From Glandiceps talaboti (taxonomy: Eukaryota; Hemichordata; Enteropneusta; Spengelidae): a stretch of 64,000 nt of DNA. The first letter of the stretch is position 1. Each line of letters starts with the position of its first letter. Location: the NCBI RefSeq assembly GCF_964340395.1, contig NC_135555.1, positions 20,911,447 to 20,975,446 on the forward strand, read 5' to 3'. The notes below the pieces were generated by a model. It did not search any database, was not told the origin of the DNA, and saw only the letters and a list, made by a program, of their open reading frames with translations. A program made the position numbers and the translations under genes. Positions 10,951 through 31,172 of the stretch are shown one piece after another.

Positions 10951-11894
10951 GACGGTATATGAAGTACATGTAAGTTCATACGTGAGGTAACGCCAACTGG
11001 CGAAGTTTGGTATAGGCTAGGCAGACCTTCGGACCTTTAGAAAGATCGTCCAGTTGGTGAACAATCGTCAGAACATATCTTGGGTCAGAAGGTTATCGGG
11101 TTAAACAGAGACAACAACAACGTGTGTCAGGTTCCGTGATGTGTTTAGTTTGTAGTGTCATAATATACAAATAATGTATATGTCAGCAATACACTCCGAC
11201 CTTGGAGATTTAATGAAGTGATGAGAAATGGGTATTTGCCATAATTTGGTATGGATTTGTAATTAATAAAGCAACAATATACTATGCGTTTTACTCAAAA
11301 TATCCCATAATCACGTAATAGAGACCAACTCCGTGTTTGTAACTGAGTAACTCAGTAAATTGCAAAACTGAAGTGAAAGTGTGTTTAAAAAGTTTGTTGT
11401 ACATACAGCAGGTAAAAATAAACTGGGTATGTACAGAGAATACGGAATAGCTTTTAATCATACTACAAGTAAACATAAGTAATCTAACTTAAACTATTTA
11501 TGCATGATGACGTTTCAATATATGGAAAGGTGATCAATGCAGCATAGACTGGGTACCATAGCGATTACAAATACAGTTATTTCACATATTTTCACTGTAG
11601 CAAAACACAACAAAGAAGTCTCCATTTATGAATTAAAAATCCACAAGTACCCGTTTCTCCTATAAATTACCACTTCAAGTATGACTACAAATCGAGCCTA
11701 GATATCATAACAGCGTTAAACACGTGTGAGAACCAGAGACTGATATGTATAGAATAGTCTCAGATGTGACTCATTCCAAGTTTGCACTTCTTACGAACAT
11801 GTCGCTTCTTGAATTTTTTTTTCTCAAAAACGCAAATGGTTTGAAGGTTCATAATATGCTCAACTCAATTGGCATGTTTTACCTATTCTAATGA

Positions 11895-12170
11895 CTGACT
11901 GACTGATGATTGACTGACTGATTATATGAGTGAGCGAGTGAGTGAGTGAGCATGAGTGAGTGAGTGAGTGAGTGAGTGAGTGAGTGAGTGAGTGAGTGAG
12001 TGAGTGAATATCAGACGCATGCATACATACGTACGTGCATGCGTGCGGGCGGGCAGGCAGGCAGACTGGCTGGCTGACTGACTGACTGACTGACTGACTG
12101 ACTGACTGACTGACTGACTGACTGACTGACTGACTGACTGACTGACTGACTGATGACTGACTGACTGACT
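11895..12170. repeat. TGAG and GACT tetranucleotide arrays
   Basis: A GTGA/TGAG run (about 11930-12008) is followed by a short spacer and a long GACT run (about 12070-12165), both in intron 1 of gene 2. Confidence 0.9.
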
Positions 12171-12372
12171 CATGAGTGTGAATGAAAACTGAGCATTTCT
12201 AACTAGTTGCTGTAATGCAATGTTGTGGGATCATTGGAAGAATCCAATACTCTTGTATTTGTAACACTATTGAAGCCTAAAAACAAATGAACATAAAATA
12301 TTAACTCAATGTCTTTTTATATTTCATAAATATCCAAGGACCACATACAGTATATACACTTTATGGAGGATA

Positions 12373-14836
12373 ATGGCATTTTTTAGCTCTTACTTATATA
12401 AGCCGGTAAGTTAATTTGTTATAAAGATGTAATCATGGTACTAAATCAATGTGTGTAGATTTAACTTGCTTCTGAGTTACTCTTCATACTAAACTGATAT
12501 ACAGCAGACTCTGTTATTGGGACTGTTTTTGTGGTATATAAACTGAGATTGTGTGTTGGTTCTTGGTAAATTTACTGCTCTGGCATCCTACTAAAGAAGA
12601 TATATATATAGTTAACATTGCATCACTTAATGGAATCAAACCACTTGATTAGCAAACCTTGTCTTGTAATTCAGCCTGGCACATACATACAAACAAACAC
12701 GTGGTCACACCTGGTATATAGGCATAGTATATGATCGGTGACATAATTTATTAAAAGTACACTGAGATGTCGAGGAAACATATACCATTGAATGTGCTAA
12801 CAACGTACAATTGAGGATTTGTAACGGCATTAATTGAAGAAGGCATGCATGCCATATACAATACTGGAATTGTTTCAAGGTCTCATGCAAGTGTTTTGAC
12901 GCCGAAACTTGAATCGTGACCGAGACATGCTCAAGTTCTCTTTCACCAGAAACTCAAGAAAGGTTGCGTTTATATAGGTGGGCACACAGAATTAGGAATC
13001 ATTCAATTCAATGCAATTAACAGTCAAATCAGAGTAGCTGTAACTAAACTTCTGAATGAAAATTTTGAATTTAATGAAATTTGTGATTTCTATTACTTTG
13101 TTTTCAGAGCCCTCTAGATAATATGAAAGGCAAGGTAGTTTTGCTTCAAATGAACGATGTCATGAAAACTCAAACGGAACTTTCTGAATACTTCTCGAAT
13201 TCACTAGACTGTACAGGAGTTTCACTCGTGTTCTCTTTCCCCAATAGAGAAAAGTCAAACATGCTGATAACGTTTGTAAATAAAGCAGGTACGTATACGA
13301 AATCTTCAATTTAAGAGAAAAAACAAATCTTGTGTCGAGAATCAAGAATATGACTGTATACCCTCGTTTATCATGCAACTGTCTAATAATGGCTGTAATA
13401 GCCAAATATATGTTCCCATAGTGATCTACCCATTTCACAGTTTTGATCAGAAGTCTCTTTTTCGGTGGTAGAAAATTAAATGTGGTTTTGAAGGTTTAAT
13501 TCGGTGTTGATTAAACGAACACAGACACGAATGAGACTGTTTTATTTCATTACCACGAGATCTCTCTGAAATGTCCAGCCGGTCTGTAATTTTCATAGGC
13601 CTATATGTTAGCGAGGCTGTGCGATGCAGGGTTAGCGAAAATTACTTTACTGGGCTTCATTAGGGTAAACAAATGTAACAAAGACGAAATCTCCATAAAG
13701 TTCTGTCCCTTTTTAAGCCCAAAATCGTGACTTGAATAAATTTAAAATCCATTTGTCTGATGAAGTAGTAACACATTTTGTTATTTTCATGACTTCTAAG
13801 ATGCTGATAAATTCATGGCAGTCAACCATACCAGTTTTAAATCGATTATTTGTGATGAGGTAAGGTCATTTGTAATTACATTTCTACTACTGCCATTTTT
13901 GAAAGGTTATGTCTGATCACGAACAAAGATAGTTTGCACACCGTTGTGACCAGACTTAGGTGACATCCACCATCTTTTCAACACTGTTCAAGTATTTTCC
14001 TAACCAGTGATGATAGGCTAGCTTTTAGGGTGAGACTATTCCTGCGACGGACGGTATATGATGTGTTTATCACCGCAAGCATATATTACAACATCTGTGT
14101 TAAATAATTTGTCTCACACTTTCAAATTCGTTTGTAAATAAAATAAAATAAATTAAAATAAAACAATTATTCGTATTTTTCTTTGTCTCAAACCTCACAA
14201 GGTTTTATGGAATGTTGAAGCTCTTGTTCGACGTGAATTAGTAAAAACGATTGATGCATCAGGTGACCAGTTTCAAACACTCGTCCACCAATCTGGAATT
14301 GTATATGATGGTTCACATGATATTGTCTCTGGCCTTCTCTCCAGTCTCCGTCAATTCGAAAAGATGCTTTTGGAATCTATTCCAGGTAACTATTTTCATA
14401 TTGAGAGTTTGGAGTTCTGAGTTCCCTGATATGTAAATTGGGGGGGGGGGGTCACCGAAAAATACAAATCTTCACGACCACCTCCCCCTACTTAAGAATG
14501 TACACTCCCTTACAATGAAATATCATCCACTTGTATAATCTACCACATAAAGTCTCGATTTGTGTCAGTCTAGTGTGTCGATTCCTTGCTTTTCGATGTA
14601 ACAATAATATTTCATCACTTTAGTACGTTTAAATGTATATGTCAGCGATTACCACATGGATTTTAAGTAGGTTGCCTTAATGATGTTTATTTATTTGTTT
14701 GTTTGTTTGTGTATTTGTTTGTGTGTTTGTTTGTTTGTTTGTTTGGTGATTTCATTTGCCCTCTTCCTTTTTATTGACGATTGTGAAAAACACTTATTTT
14801 ACAGTGAAACTTGGGGCGTCAGCCAAAGAAATAGAA
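12373..14836 (+). CDS. Gene 2 exons 1-5: RRM-like and KH-like N terminus
   Basis: Exon 1 would encode MAFFSSYLYKP and splice in phase 0 at CCG|GTAAGT. Exon 2 (13108-13288) carries KVVLLQMNDV, LSEYFSNS and MLITFVNKA, the clearest RRM-like pattern of the three genes. Exon 3 (13801-13859) encodes DADKFMAVNH. Exon 4 (14202-14385) begins VLWNVEALV and exon 5 (14805-14836) encodes VKLGASAKEIE. No frame disruption is seen in this part. An out-of-frame ATG with a short frame lies ten bases upstream of the chosen start. Confidence 0.6.
14686..14744. repeat. TTTG-rich simple repeat
   Basis: Run of mostly TTTG units in intron 4 of gene 2, about 60 bases before exon 5. Confidence 0.8.
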
Positions 14837-15546
14837 GTGAGTATGGTTTCACACAAACTTAAACTTCCCTCGGTGTTAGAATAATTGCAGCCTGAGTAGT
14901 GAACGTGATTGTGGCGGTGGTAGTCGTCATCGTGGCGATCAGTGACTTGTAGTAGCGAGTATTGGAACGCACATAATTTACGGCGGGAAGGGGAAAGCGG
15001 AGGACATCATATATTTGTCAAAATGTATTCAGTAAACGACCACTCCAGAAGTTTAGTTTGGTTCAAACCATGACCAAATATGTCGTGCCACTCCAGATCA
15101 ACAGATTGTTCACCCCCCCCCCGTCGCACCCCATGGCCAAATTTTGTTCCCCCCTTTTTTTTCTCCTCAGTCACTCCCTGTTGTCAATTCTGCTTGTTCC
15201 CTAAAGTGAATAACAAGATATTAGGTGTTAAACTTCATACAACATATACATTTAAAACACTATTCCACAGGTATAATAAAAAAAAACCATGCCGGTTCAT
15301 TACCATGGTAACCAAGCGAGCATTTACCTCAGATCATCTTACATGCAAGTCGTATACTTATGTCGATACGTAATAATGGTCTGTCATATATGTCATATAT
15401 ACATTTTTGTGATTTCCATGGTGATGGGACTGGTGAAGTGTGGAATATAGTGTAATATGTAACGTTTAAGAAAGACTTTATATATTTAATTGGATAGTAT
15501 TTACTTTGTTTTGATAATATTACATGTTATTCTTTTTTTATCACAG

Positions 15547-16152
15547 GTTTTTGAAAACTGCACCGCACTGGTTGTACCCTGGGTCACTGCATCCATGTCA
15601 GATGGCATGACGTCACTCAAAAGAAAACTACCGAAAATAACGGACAGTTTAGGCCTAGTAAAGGTTGTCGGTTCTTCCCTTGATGAGATTGGCCGAATTG
15701 AAATTAAAATGACGGCATTTGTGGAAGCAGCAAGTCCAACGATAACACAATCAGATGCTCTCTTAAATGACTGTCTTGAGGAGTTGCTGAATGTTACCTG
15801 TACACTCCAAACAAATAAAATATTCCTAATTCACAGAGATATCACCAAACAGAGTGTTGACGTCATAGTTAATTCTTCGAACCCCAAGCTGTGCCATGAT
15901 GGAGGTTTGGCGTTGGCTTTAGTTCGGACAGGGGGAGCCAGTATACAACGAGAATCGGACGAATTTATCGCGTATGTTACACTTCTGCCGGCAATCTAGA
16001 GTGTGATCACATTGTCCACGTAGTTGCTCCACGGTGGAATCCAACAAATGAGGAAGAATCCGAAAAACTTCTCCGTGAGAGTTTGATGAATACGTTACAC
16101 TGTGCGTCTAGTATCGGTGCAAGATCTCTAGCAACACCAATAATAAGTTCTG
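15547..16152 (+). pseudogene. Gene 2 exon 6: frameshifted macrodomain exon
   Basis: Starts VFENCTALVVPW as in the paralogs and keeps VDVIVNSSN and HDGGLALAL. After DEFI the sequence jumps to the equivalent of CYTSAGNLECDH in another frame: only five bases remain where gene 1 has 33. Past the lesion the shifted frame still reads as macrodomain up to IISSG and the donor TCTG|GTACGT, so decay beyond this lesion is slight. Confidence 0.8.
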
Positions 16153-16772
16153 GTACGTTAAAAAGTCTTTATTAAACTTTATGAGCTAATAAACGAAATA
16201 TCAAAAACTGACCAATTTCAAATCAATATGTAAATTTATTTACCCCATTCAAGACCACTTCAAGGTCAAGATGAACAGCAGTTTTCACATGCAAGTACTT
16301 TTGGATATTTCACACGCATTTAGCTCTTTAAACTCAATACCACGTGTCAACAAACTATGATAGTTTCAAGAAGGTTGAGTCTGATTCCGACGCGATTTTT
16401 GAAAACCTGTGTTTTAACCATGCATCTGCAAAACAATTATTTTTTACACTTGTACTTTCGTTTACTGAAAAGTTACTGATTATAAGTTGCTTTCGAAATG
16501 TGCTTTCAAGTGGCCATATCAAGGAGCATCGGGTATTTATTTTGGATTTTCACTCTACTTTATCTTTCTACTAGAAAAAAAAGAATGTGAATCACAACAT
16601 ACATGTATAGACTCCATGGCGCCTAGCAACAACAGTTGGGCATTGGTAATAAACTCACAATATTCACAGCAATAAAGTGTACTGATTGTCAAAAGTTCGA
16701 ATTCGCAAAACTTATGTAAATATTGCCACTAATTACTCTTCATATTGACCGATGATATTCATATCATTACAG

Positions 16773-17548
16773 GAGTATATGGCTTTCCTGTCAAAGTATG
16801 CGCAAGGGTATTTCGTACCACTTTAGAAGAATTTTCCAAGAAAGAGGGAGCTACAACGTCTTTGCGAGATATCCGTATAGTCAATAATAATGCCGAAACC
16901 CAGAAGGAATTCATTGACGAATTTACTGCTACAGCAAGTAGTGTTGCAGAAGCAGACTTGCATAGACGAAAACGTATACCAGCCGACACGGTGATCAACA
17001 TGGAAGGAGTAAATACTTCGGACGAGGATTTCACTACACCTGCACAGTTGAAAAGTAACAGAAATGAAGATGACGGGTGTTTTGTGTCGATGGAATCGGA
17101 CGAATCTTCACACAAAAGACGAAAGGCTCACACATCAATGACAGGTCCCAAATCCACTTATTTTCCTCCGGCGACAACAACTACAACCAGTATCCTATCA
17201 TCACCAAACAGTAACGCTAGTTCAAAACCAAACACTGTGTCCCCTGCACCTACAACAGCGGCGATTGCGTCTCAATCTGGCCGTGGTGACTGCCCGATCT
17301 GTGTTGATGACGACGTTCCACTGATGTCCATGAAATGTTGTCAAAATACTATTTGCAATAACTGTTTTGCTCGGCATTTTGATACTGATGCCAAGTGTCC
17401 ATTCTGTACTTTGGTGGTTTTGATGAAGAAAGGTAATCAACCACCCGGCACCATGGATTGCAGTATTGACGAGTGCAGTAGTCTACCAGGCTATGAAGGA
17501 ATGGGAATTATAATTATCACGTACCATTTCCCAAATGGAATACAGAAG
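16773..17548 (+). CDS. Gene 2 exon 7: macrodomain end, linker, RING
   Basis: An open reading frame runs through the whole exon in phase with the paralogs: [27 protein letters not shown], a Ser/Thr-rich linker with a basic patch (HKRRKAH), then RING cysteines CPIC, KCC, ICNNC and CPFC. The linker differs strongly from genes 1 and 3, while the RING part is almost identical in nucleotides. Confidence 0.75.
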
Positions 17549-17691
17549 GTAATTTTCATCACTGCATACTATAAAGACCCCCCCCCCCCATCCCGTCATA
17601 ATTATGAATTGTGCTAGCCCGTGAGGATTAACTCGTGTTAGAGACATTGCATGTATTTTTCAAAAATGAATTATGTAACATAACTTGCAGA

Positions 17692-17744
17692 TGTATGTAT
17701 GTATGTATGTATGTATGTATGTATGTATGTATGTATGTATGTCT
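17692..17744. repeat. ATGT tetranucleotide array
   Basis: About 13 units in intron 7 of gene 2, ending 30 bases before exon 8. Confidence 0.9.
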
Positions 17745-17773
17745 GTCTGATCTACTATTTGTTTCTATCTAAG

Positions 17774-18605
17774 GAACATCATCCCAACCCTGGTGTATAC
17801 TATTCCGGTACAAGTAGACGAGCCTATCTACCGGCAAATAAAGAAGGGCGTCAAGTTCTGGAGCTGTTACAGAGAGGTTTTGATCAGAAAGTACTGTTCA
17901 CTATTGGTAAATCTGTGACTACGGGCCAAGACAACTGCGTTCTCTGGAACGATGTCCATCACAAAACAAATACCCGTGGAGGACCTGCACAGTAAGACCC
18001 CCTTTTTTAATGTATTGGACACATGATTGTTAGTCATCACTGGCGTTCTTCGATAAAGTGAAGACTTTTTGGACGTCTATGAAGTGGCACCTATTTTTCT
18101 TTACTTTTTGAGCATTACTTTTTGGGGACCCTGGGTAGATTAGGCTGGTCCTAACAAGGTTACCCTTTTATCGATGTGTATTTAAAGCATTTTTATAATA
18201 AAAGTCTTTATTATTTTTATTATAAATTTTTCCTATTACAAGAATAATGACAGCGAACTCCTTCCTTAACCACTCGTTCAGTTACCAATGAATATGTTGA
18301 CCAATCAACCCCAAACAAACGAACACTGTCAGGTGTAAGTGCCATTTAAAATTAATATATCACAATATTTTACTACGGCATACGTTTGTCACACAATGGT
18401 TTGATTTTACAAAAATGTGACCAGAAAAAATAAAATATTGAAGTAGATATCTAGATGCAGCGTCCACGGGTAATAGATCGAACTGAACTAAATATCAATT
18501 TAGTTTCATGTAACTTTTTTTCATTTTGGTTTCAGATATGGATATCCCGATCCGACATACTTATCTAGGGTGAAAGGAGAACTTGCAGCTAAAGGGATAA
18601 AATAA
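17774..18605 (+). CDS. Gene 2 exons 8-9: deltex C-terminal domain
   Basis: Exon 8 (17774-17991) encodes [28 protein letters not shown] and WNDVHHKT and ends CACA|GTAAGA; exon 9 (18536-18605) encodes [12 protein letters not shown] and KGIK plus TAA. The domain is intact. As in gene 1 an AATAAA overlaps the stop codon. Intron 8 (17992-18535) is AT-rich and without other features. Confidence 0.75.
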
Positions 18606-18632
18606 ATGAAGAGAAAAAATTATACTAATCTC

Positions 18633-18634
<2 letters not shown>

Positions 18635-18717
<83 letters not shown>

Positions 18718-18866
18718 TACATACATACATACATACATACATACATACACATATACACACATACATACATACATACATACATACATACATACATACATAC
18801 ACATACATACACACACACGCGCGCATACGTGTGAGCGCACACATGTACGCACGCACACACACACAC
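18635..18866. repeat. CAGA, CATA and CA repeat block
   Basis: CAGA units pass into CATA units and then CA-rich sequence just 3' of gene 2. Open frames across it are artefacts of the four-base period. Confidence 0.95.
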
Positions 18867-18869
18867 AGA

Positions 18870-20770
18870 TTATAGATGGGATAAAATGGTGGATATATTT
18901 TTGTCTAACTTTAATTTTTCTCCTGGACTGTGAGATAACAAAATCAATAACATATCAACTTATTATAAGTTATCTTTTATATTTTTAAAAGTAGCTTACG
19001 TGTGTATACATGGTAAAGGTATATATATATTGTAAAGTCGAAATGTGCAACTACCCAACATTATTATTGTATGTTATATTAGGTAGTTGATTAAAACAAT
19101 ATAGCCTTGCTTATGACTTGAATTTCAGAACTGATGACTGATTATAAACTCATTAAGGAGGGGGGGGGGTGTCTTAAATGGAACACTCTGATAAACCTAT
19201 TGAAACGAGATACAAATATTGTTAACAGGTTCATTGCATATATCAGCTGTTACAAGGCTGTTTTTATACATAGCGAGTACAAGTCATATATTGTGGCTCC
19301 ATAGGAGATTAATGTGTAGGACTGGTACGGATACTGTATATGCTGCTACCCACGCATATTCAGTGATCATAGTCACAAAAGCTTGGATGCAGCGTCAAAG
19401 CTGTATCCCAATGGAGATTAATGATCATCATGATAATGGCCAGATTAACAGATAAAGATAAAGTGTTTGGGAATTCTTTATACAATAATCTGGATGGGGA
19501 TTTTGATGAAGATTTCTTAAATCAAATTTTGCACCATAAGCGTGTTTCAGAGAAAACACGATAGACCCTCTGTACGACAGAAATGTAGTAAATAAAAACA
19601 TAATGTTGAAAAGGTCGTTAACAAGCTTAAGGTCAACTGGGGGAAATCTGTCGGTTTTGATCGTATCCCAGATATCCCTAGATATTCTTATTGTAGAATT
19701 GCGTGTTAGGGTGAAAGAGTTAAAAATAAAGAAAAATGATCAACCAGGAAAGGAGAAGAGCGGTGTGAGAAGCTCTAGCTGTCCTTGAGTTCAGTCTTAT
19801 GTTGACTCTAGCATAGACTCTTGCACTCCATTGCTGCTACACTCCGATTATGGCTTTGTCTACAAAACAGAATGTATCGTGTTGGCTGTGAATGATCGGG
19901 CGAATGACGCGACCGTGCATGTGGTAACTAATTCCGTGTCTGACTAATCCATACAAGAAGGATCTCGGTATCATAGAAAAGTAGCGTGGAGAATTTACGG
20001 CGGTAGGCCTGGGGGCATGAAAAATTTAGGGTTCAATGGGGGGGGGGTGTAATTCTGATGGTCTGAAAGGGGGGGGTGAAATATTTTTATATTTTATATT
20101 TTAAATAAACCTCAGGAGCGGTCGTTTACAGAGTGTAAGTAGATTAAAAGAATTCTCGCAGCTTCGACGCAATAACTTATAAAAAAATATCTTCAGTAAT
20201 GGGGTGGGTGACAGCCATGCGAATGTATTTGTACGTTTGCAAAATTGTTTACTTCATTTACCTACCATACATTTAATTATGAGGCAGTCGATAGCCACTC
20301 CAAAATATCTCTGTATAAGTTAAAGTGTAGGTAATATAGCCATACAGTTGTATAATCACGAGAGTAAAATTGGGGTATTGAAGACAATTTTCAAGTACTC
20401 TATGGCTTTCGATAATGTGTATGGTTTGAAATGTTATGTCCCTAATTGGCCTCCTACATGTCCTTATTTTTTTTAAATTGCTTACACCCTCCCCAATAGT
20501 TATCACGCGGGATGCTGTTTCTGCCCAAAATCAAGATTGAAAGAGAAAACCCTGCTGGCTAAGTATTTCTAAGTACAGGTTACAGCCCAATGTGAGACCT
20601 TTTTTTGCAAAGGCCACATATGTTTGTAAAGAATTCTCTCGTTATGTATCGATGCTGCGACTGTTAGTTTAACGGAGTGTTACATACTATACATCTTTGA
20701 AGTAGAGGGGGGTACTGCAAAATGACAAATTAAAATATGTGAGGGGCGAGCTATGAAAACTTTTGTGTTC
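18870..20770. other. Intergenic region between genes 2 and 3
   Basis: AT-rich DNA with several G-runs. The stretch around 20100-20130 (CCTCAGGAGCGGTCGTTTAC) resembles in inverted orientation one near 15030-15055, suggesting a dispersed repeat. I see no supported gene. Confidence 0.4.
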
Positions 20771-20773
20771 ATT

Positions 20774-21122
20774 CCAGAATCCAATATAAGATCCTACTCA
20801 CCTATAAAGCTCTAAACAACACTACTCCTGAATCCACCTGTGAAAGCTTCACCCAGAGTTCTTCAAATGACAAAATTCCACTTCATGTACCACGGGGTGA
20901 CTGGAAAACTTATGGTGATCGTGCATTCTCACGTACTGCCCCCCCCCCCCACCCTCACTTGGAATAGCGTCCCTCTAGAAGTACGCCAGTCACCCAGCAT
21001 TGATAATTTTAAGAAGCGGAACAACTCTTATCTGTTTAGCAGAGCATACTAACGACTCAGACTTTGTAAAGTGCCATTGAACATTACTACATATTGGAGT
21101 TTGGCGCTATATAAATCCATTT
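20774..21122 (+). mobile_element. 3' end of a CR1/L2/Jockey-like LINE
   Basis: Frames in this stretch read YKILLTYKALNN, PLHVPRGDWKTYGDRAFS and WNSVPLEVRQSPSIDNFK followed by YLFSRAY and a stop. This is the usual C terminus of reverse transcriptase polyproteins of these LINEs. A C-run near 20940 breaks the frame. After the stop come TTTGTAAAGTGCC and GGCGCTATATAAATCC, then a GATT microsatellite, the typical 3' tail. Only the last part of the element is present. Confidence 0.75.
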
Positions 21123-21123
21123 G

Positions 21124-21188
21124 ATTAATTGATTGATTGATTGATTGGTTGGTTGGTTGGTTGGTTGGTTGGTTGGTTGGTTGGTTGG

Positions 21189-21244
<56 letters not shown>
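21124..21244. repeat. GATT and GGTT array at the LINE tail
   Basis: GATT units, a central GGTT block, then GATT units again, directly 3' of the LINE end. Confidence 0.9.
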
Positions 21245-21245
<1 letters not shown>

Positions 21246-21716
21246 ACGGGGGGGGCATGAAATGTTTTGAGAGTGCGAAGGGGGAGGGAGCTATGAATTT
21301 CTTTTAGCCCAAAATAACTTCTCCCCAGCCCCCCTGAAGTAAATTCTGACCAATCACTTTTAATCATCCAAATACATCTTTACTGTATTTTGTACCATTC
21401 ATTGATTGCGTACACTATGGCTCTTTGACACAGAAGTACTTGATGATAAATAATTGCTTCAAATACTGAATTATTATTATGATAAGTTCACTAGTCACTA
21501 AATCATATGTTTATCGAATCTTCATCTCTTAAGTTTTCCAATCGTGAGCTCAAAATGTCATCAATATCTCCATTAACTTACGTACACGTAAAGCTTGTCA
21601 CATGTCGTATATTTTATTTAGGTCAATGGTTAATCATCAACTGCCCATTCACTCAATACTGTATATATTTCGTTCTTGTTCTCTCTTTATTTCCCTACTT
21701 ACAGTTTTTGCGCGAT

Positions 21717-21718
<2 letters not shown>

Positions 21719-21808
<90 letters not shown>
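21719..21808. repeat. CT dinucleotide array upstream of gene 3
   Basis: About 44 CT units; immediately followed by a 108-bp segment that recurs after another CT array at 29297. Confidence 0.95.
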
Positions 21809-21812
<4 letters not shown>

Positions 21813-21916
21813 AAACACAATGACTGTCATAAAGAAACAGGTCGTATACATAATACAAAACATAGTGTCAGGGGTCAAATGAACTAGTATGTTATGAACT
21901 CATGACGACAACACAA
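21809..21916. repeat. 108-bp segment, copy A (abuts gene 3 kB site)
   Basis: Starts AAATAAACACAATGACTG and ends GACGACAACACAA. The copy at 29297-29404 matches with no length change as far as I can read. Both copies follow a CT array. Here the segment ends about three bases before the kB site of gene 3. Confidence 0.85.
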
Positions 21917-21975
21917 AACGGGGGAATTCCCTAATTGAATATTCATTAGTACCGAGAAAATAGTGCGTCCTCGAA
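21917..21975 (+). promoter_or_regulatory. Gene 3 promoter with palindromic NF-kB-type site
   Basis: GGGGGAATTCCC (21920-21931) contains the perfect palindrome GGGAATTCCC, a strong kB match. The preceding ACG resembles the CGGGG context of the gene 2 site. The TGACGT and GCATAT elements of genes 1 and 2 are not evident here. Confidence 0.5.
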
Positions 21976-22073
21976 CTATCGCTTTGCACGCAGCAGCTAT
22001 AACCCATACCTTGTATATACAACTAAAAATTACCCTGAACGTTTAAAGAATACGCCATCTTGTTTCCACAAAG
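21976..22073 (+). other. Gene 3 5' UTR exon (approximate 5' end)
   Basis: Ends at the strong donor CCACAAAG|GTAAGT, 142 bases past the kB site, similar to genes 1 and 2. The 5' boundary is a guess. Confidence 0.4.
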
Positions 22074-23196
22074 GTAAGTGCGCACATCATTATGCTTTCA
22101 GTGTGGAAATTTGAATGTCAATACTTGAACTCGTAGGAAGGTTTATGTACGTGTGACGATATACATGCAATATACCAATTGAAGCCTTTACTACTGCATA
22201 CACGGGGCGCCGCGCCATATTGAGAAGCCCGAGACAAGCTAGGCTTCCTCTGTATGCACTGTGAGCGCACACTTTCAGTTCAGGCGTTATCAAGATGTTG
22301 ATGTTATAATCTTATAACCTGCATCGTTTTATAATTATCAGTATCGATGGTACCCAGTATTTCTTAAGTTTTGGATTATGACGTCATGCTAGGGATTAGT
22401 GATATACTGCGCCCTGTTATTAGGTGACATCTATCATGCATAGACCATTTACCTCAGTGTTGACACGACGCTATCGTAAACCTATCACGATATGTCTTAG
22501 GTTAAACAAAATTTTGTTGGAGACTTGGATATACATGAGCATTGGGCAATGTAATCAGGAACTTGTTATTGGGGTCACCAGAGCCCAAGGGGAGGGGGGA
22601 CGACTCCCATATATAGACAACCGTACGGAGAGGATCCACTGGAAAGGGGTGTTTCTTTGTTCACTAGGTATGAGTAAGGGTTTACCCTTTTAATACGCGA
22701 ACAGGTAAGATATCCAGTCAGTACTCCAAATTTTAAAGTGACCCATGATTTGATATACTTCATTTTATCATGGATGTAGTGTGTGGTGATTACAGAGTTA
22801 AATCACAACTTTTATTGAAATGTGCCCTTTTCTTGCAAATTGAACACTTAAAATCTAATTTTTTGGATGCAGTTGCAATGACAAGGGGTGATCACCTCCT
22901 GGGCAAGGGGTGATCACCTCCATACTCGAGGTACGTACTGTTTGGGTAAGAGCTATCAGAGGAGCCCCCCCCCCCCCGCCCCATGTATCCTTTACATAGA
23001 GTAGCCCCCATCCCCTTGCCCCAGGATCTGAGCACTCAAACCACTTGTCACTTTTGACTGGTAGCACGTTCATTTCAACCAGAACCTGGTTTACATGCAT
23101 GAGTGAACGCCAACACCGCTAAACACGAATAACTCTTTATAATTATCAAATTCCATAAGTCATGGTGGATGTGTCTGTATTTTCTGTATACTTCAG
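22074..23196 (+). other. Intron 1 of gene 3
   Basis: Bounded by the donor at 22074 and the acceptor CTTCAG at 23191-23196. It has a C-run near 22965 and a short direct repeat of GGGGTGATCACCTCC near 22884 and 22908. I see no gene. Confidence 0.4.
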
Positions 23197-23237
23197 GAAC
23201 GAATGAAGCAAAGTAAACTGGACAACAAGTTGACAAG

Positions 23238-31172
<7,935 letters not shown>

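Larger units (their letters stand above)
12373..18605 (+). pseudogene. Gene 2: macro-RING-DTC paralog broken by a 28-bp deletion
   Basis: Exons: 12373-12405, 13108-13288, 13801-13859, 14202-14385, 14805-14836, 15547-16152, 16773-17548, 17774-17991, 18536-18605. All phases match genes 1 and 3 except inside exon 6, where 28 bases are missing near 15970-15974 compared with gene 1, between the residues equivalent to IERN and CYTS. The frame then stops at TAG 15997-15999, giving about 313 residues with half a macrodomain; with introns downstream the mRNA should undergo nonsense-mediated decay. Exons 7-9 are free of stops. Adding 28 nt makes the total divisible by three, so this is one lesion. It may be a recent pseudogene, a null allele or an assembly error. 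Exon 1 is the least certain (it ends AAG CCG like gene 3). Confidence 0.7.

Noticed and set aside
15970-15998. The gene 2 lesion explained as a short GT-AG intron
   Set aside because: GTATGT to CTAG would be about 28 bases, too short for an intron, and removing it gives an immediate stop.
18606-18875. Open frames over CAGA/CATA arrays (also at 789, 25806, 33055 and others)
   Set aside because: Four-base and two-base repeats are open in several frames on both strands; not proteins.
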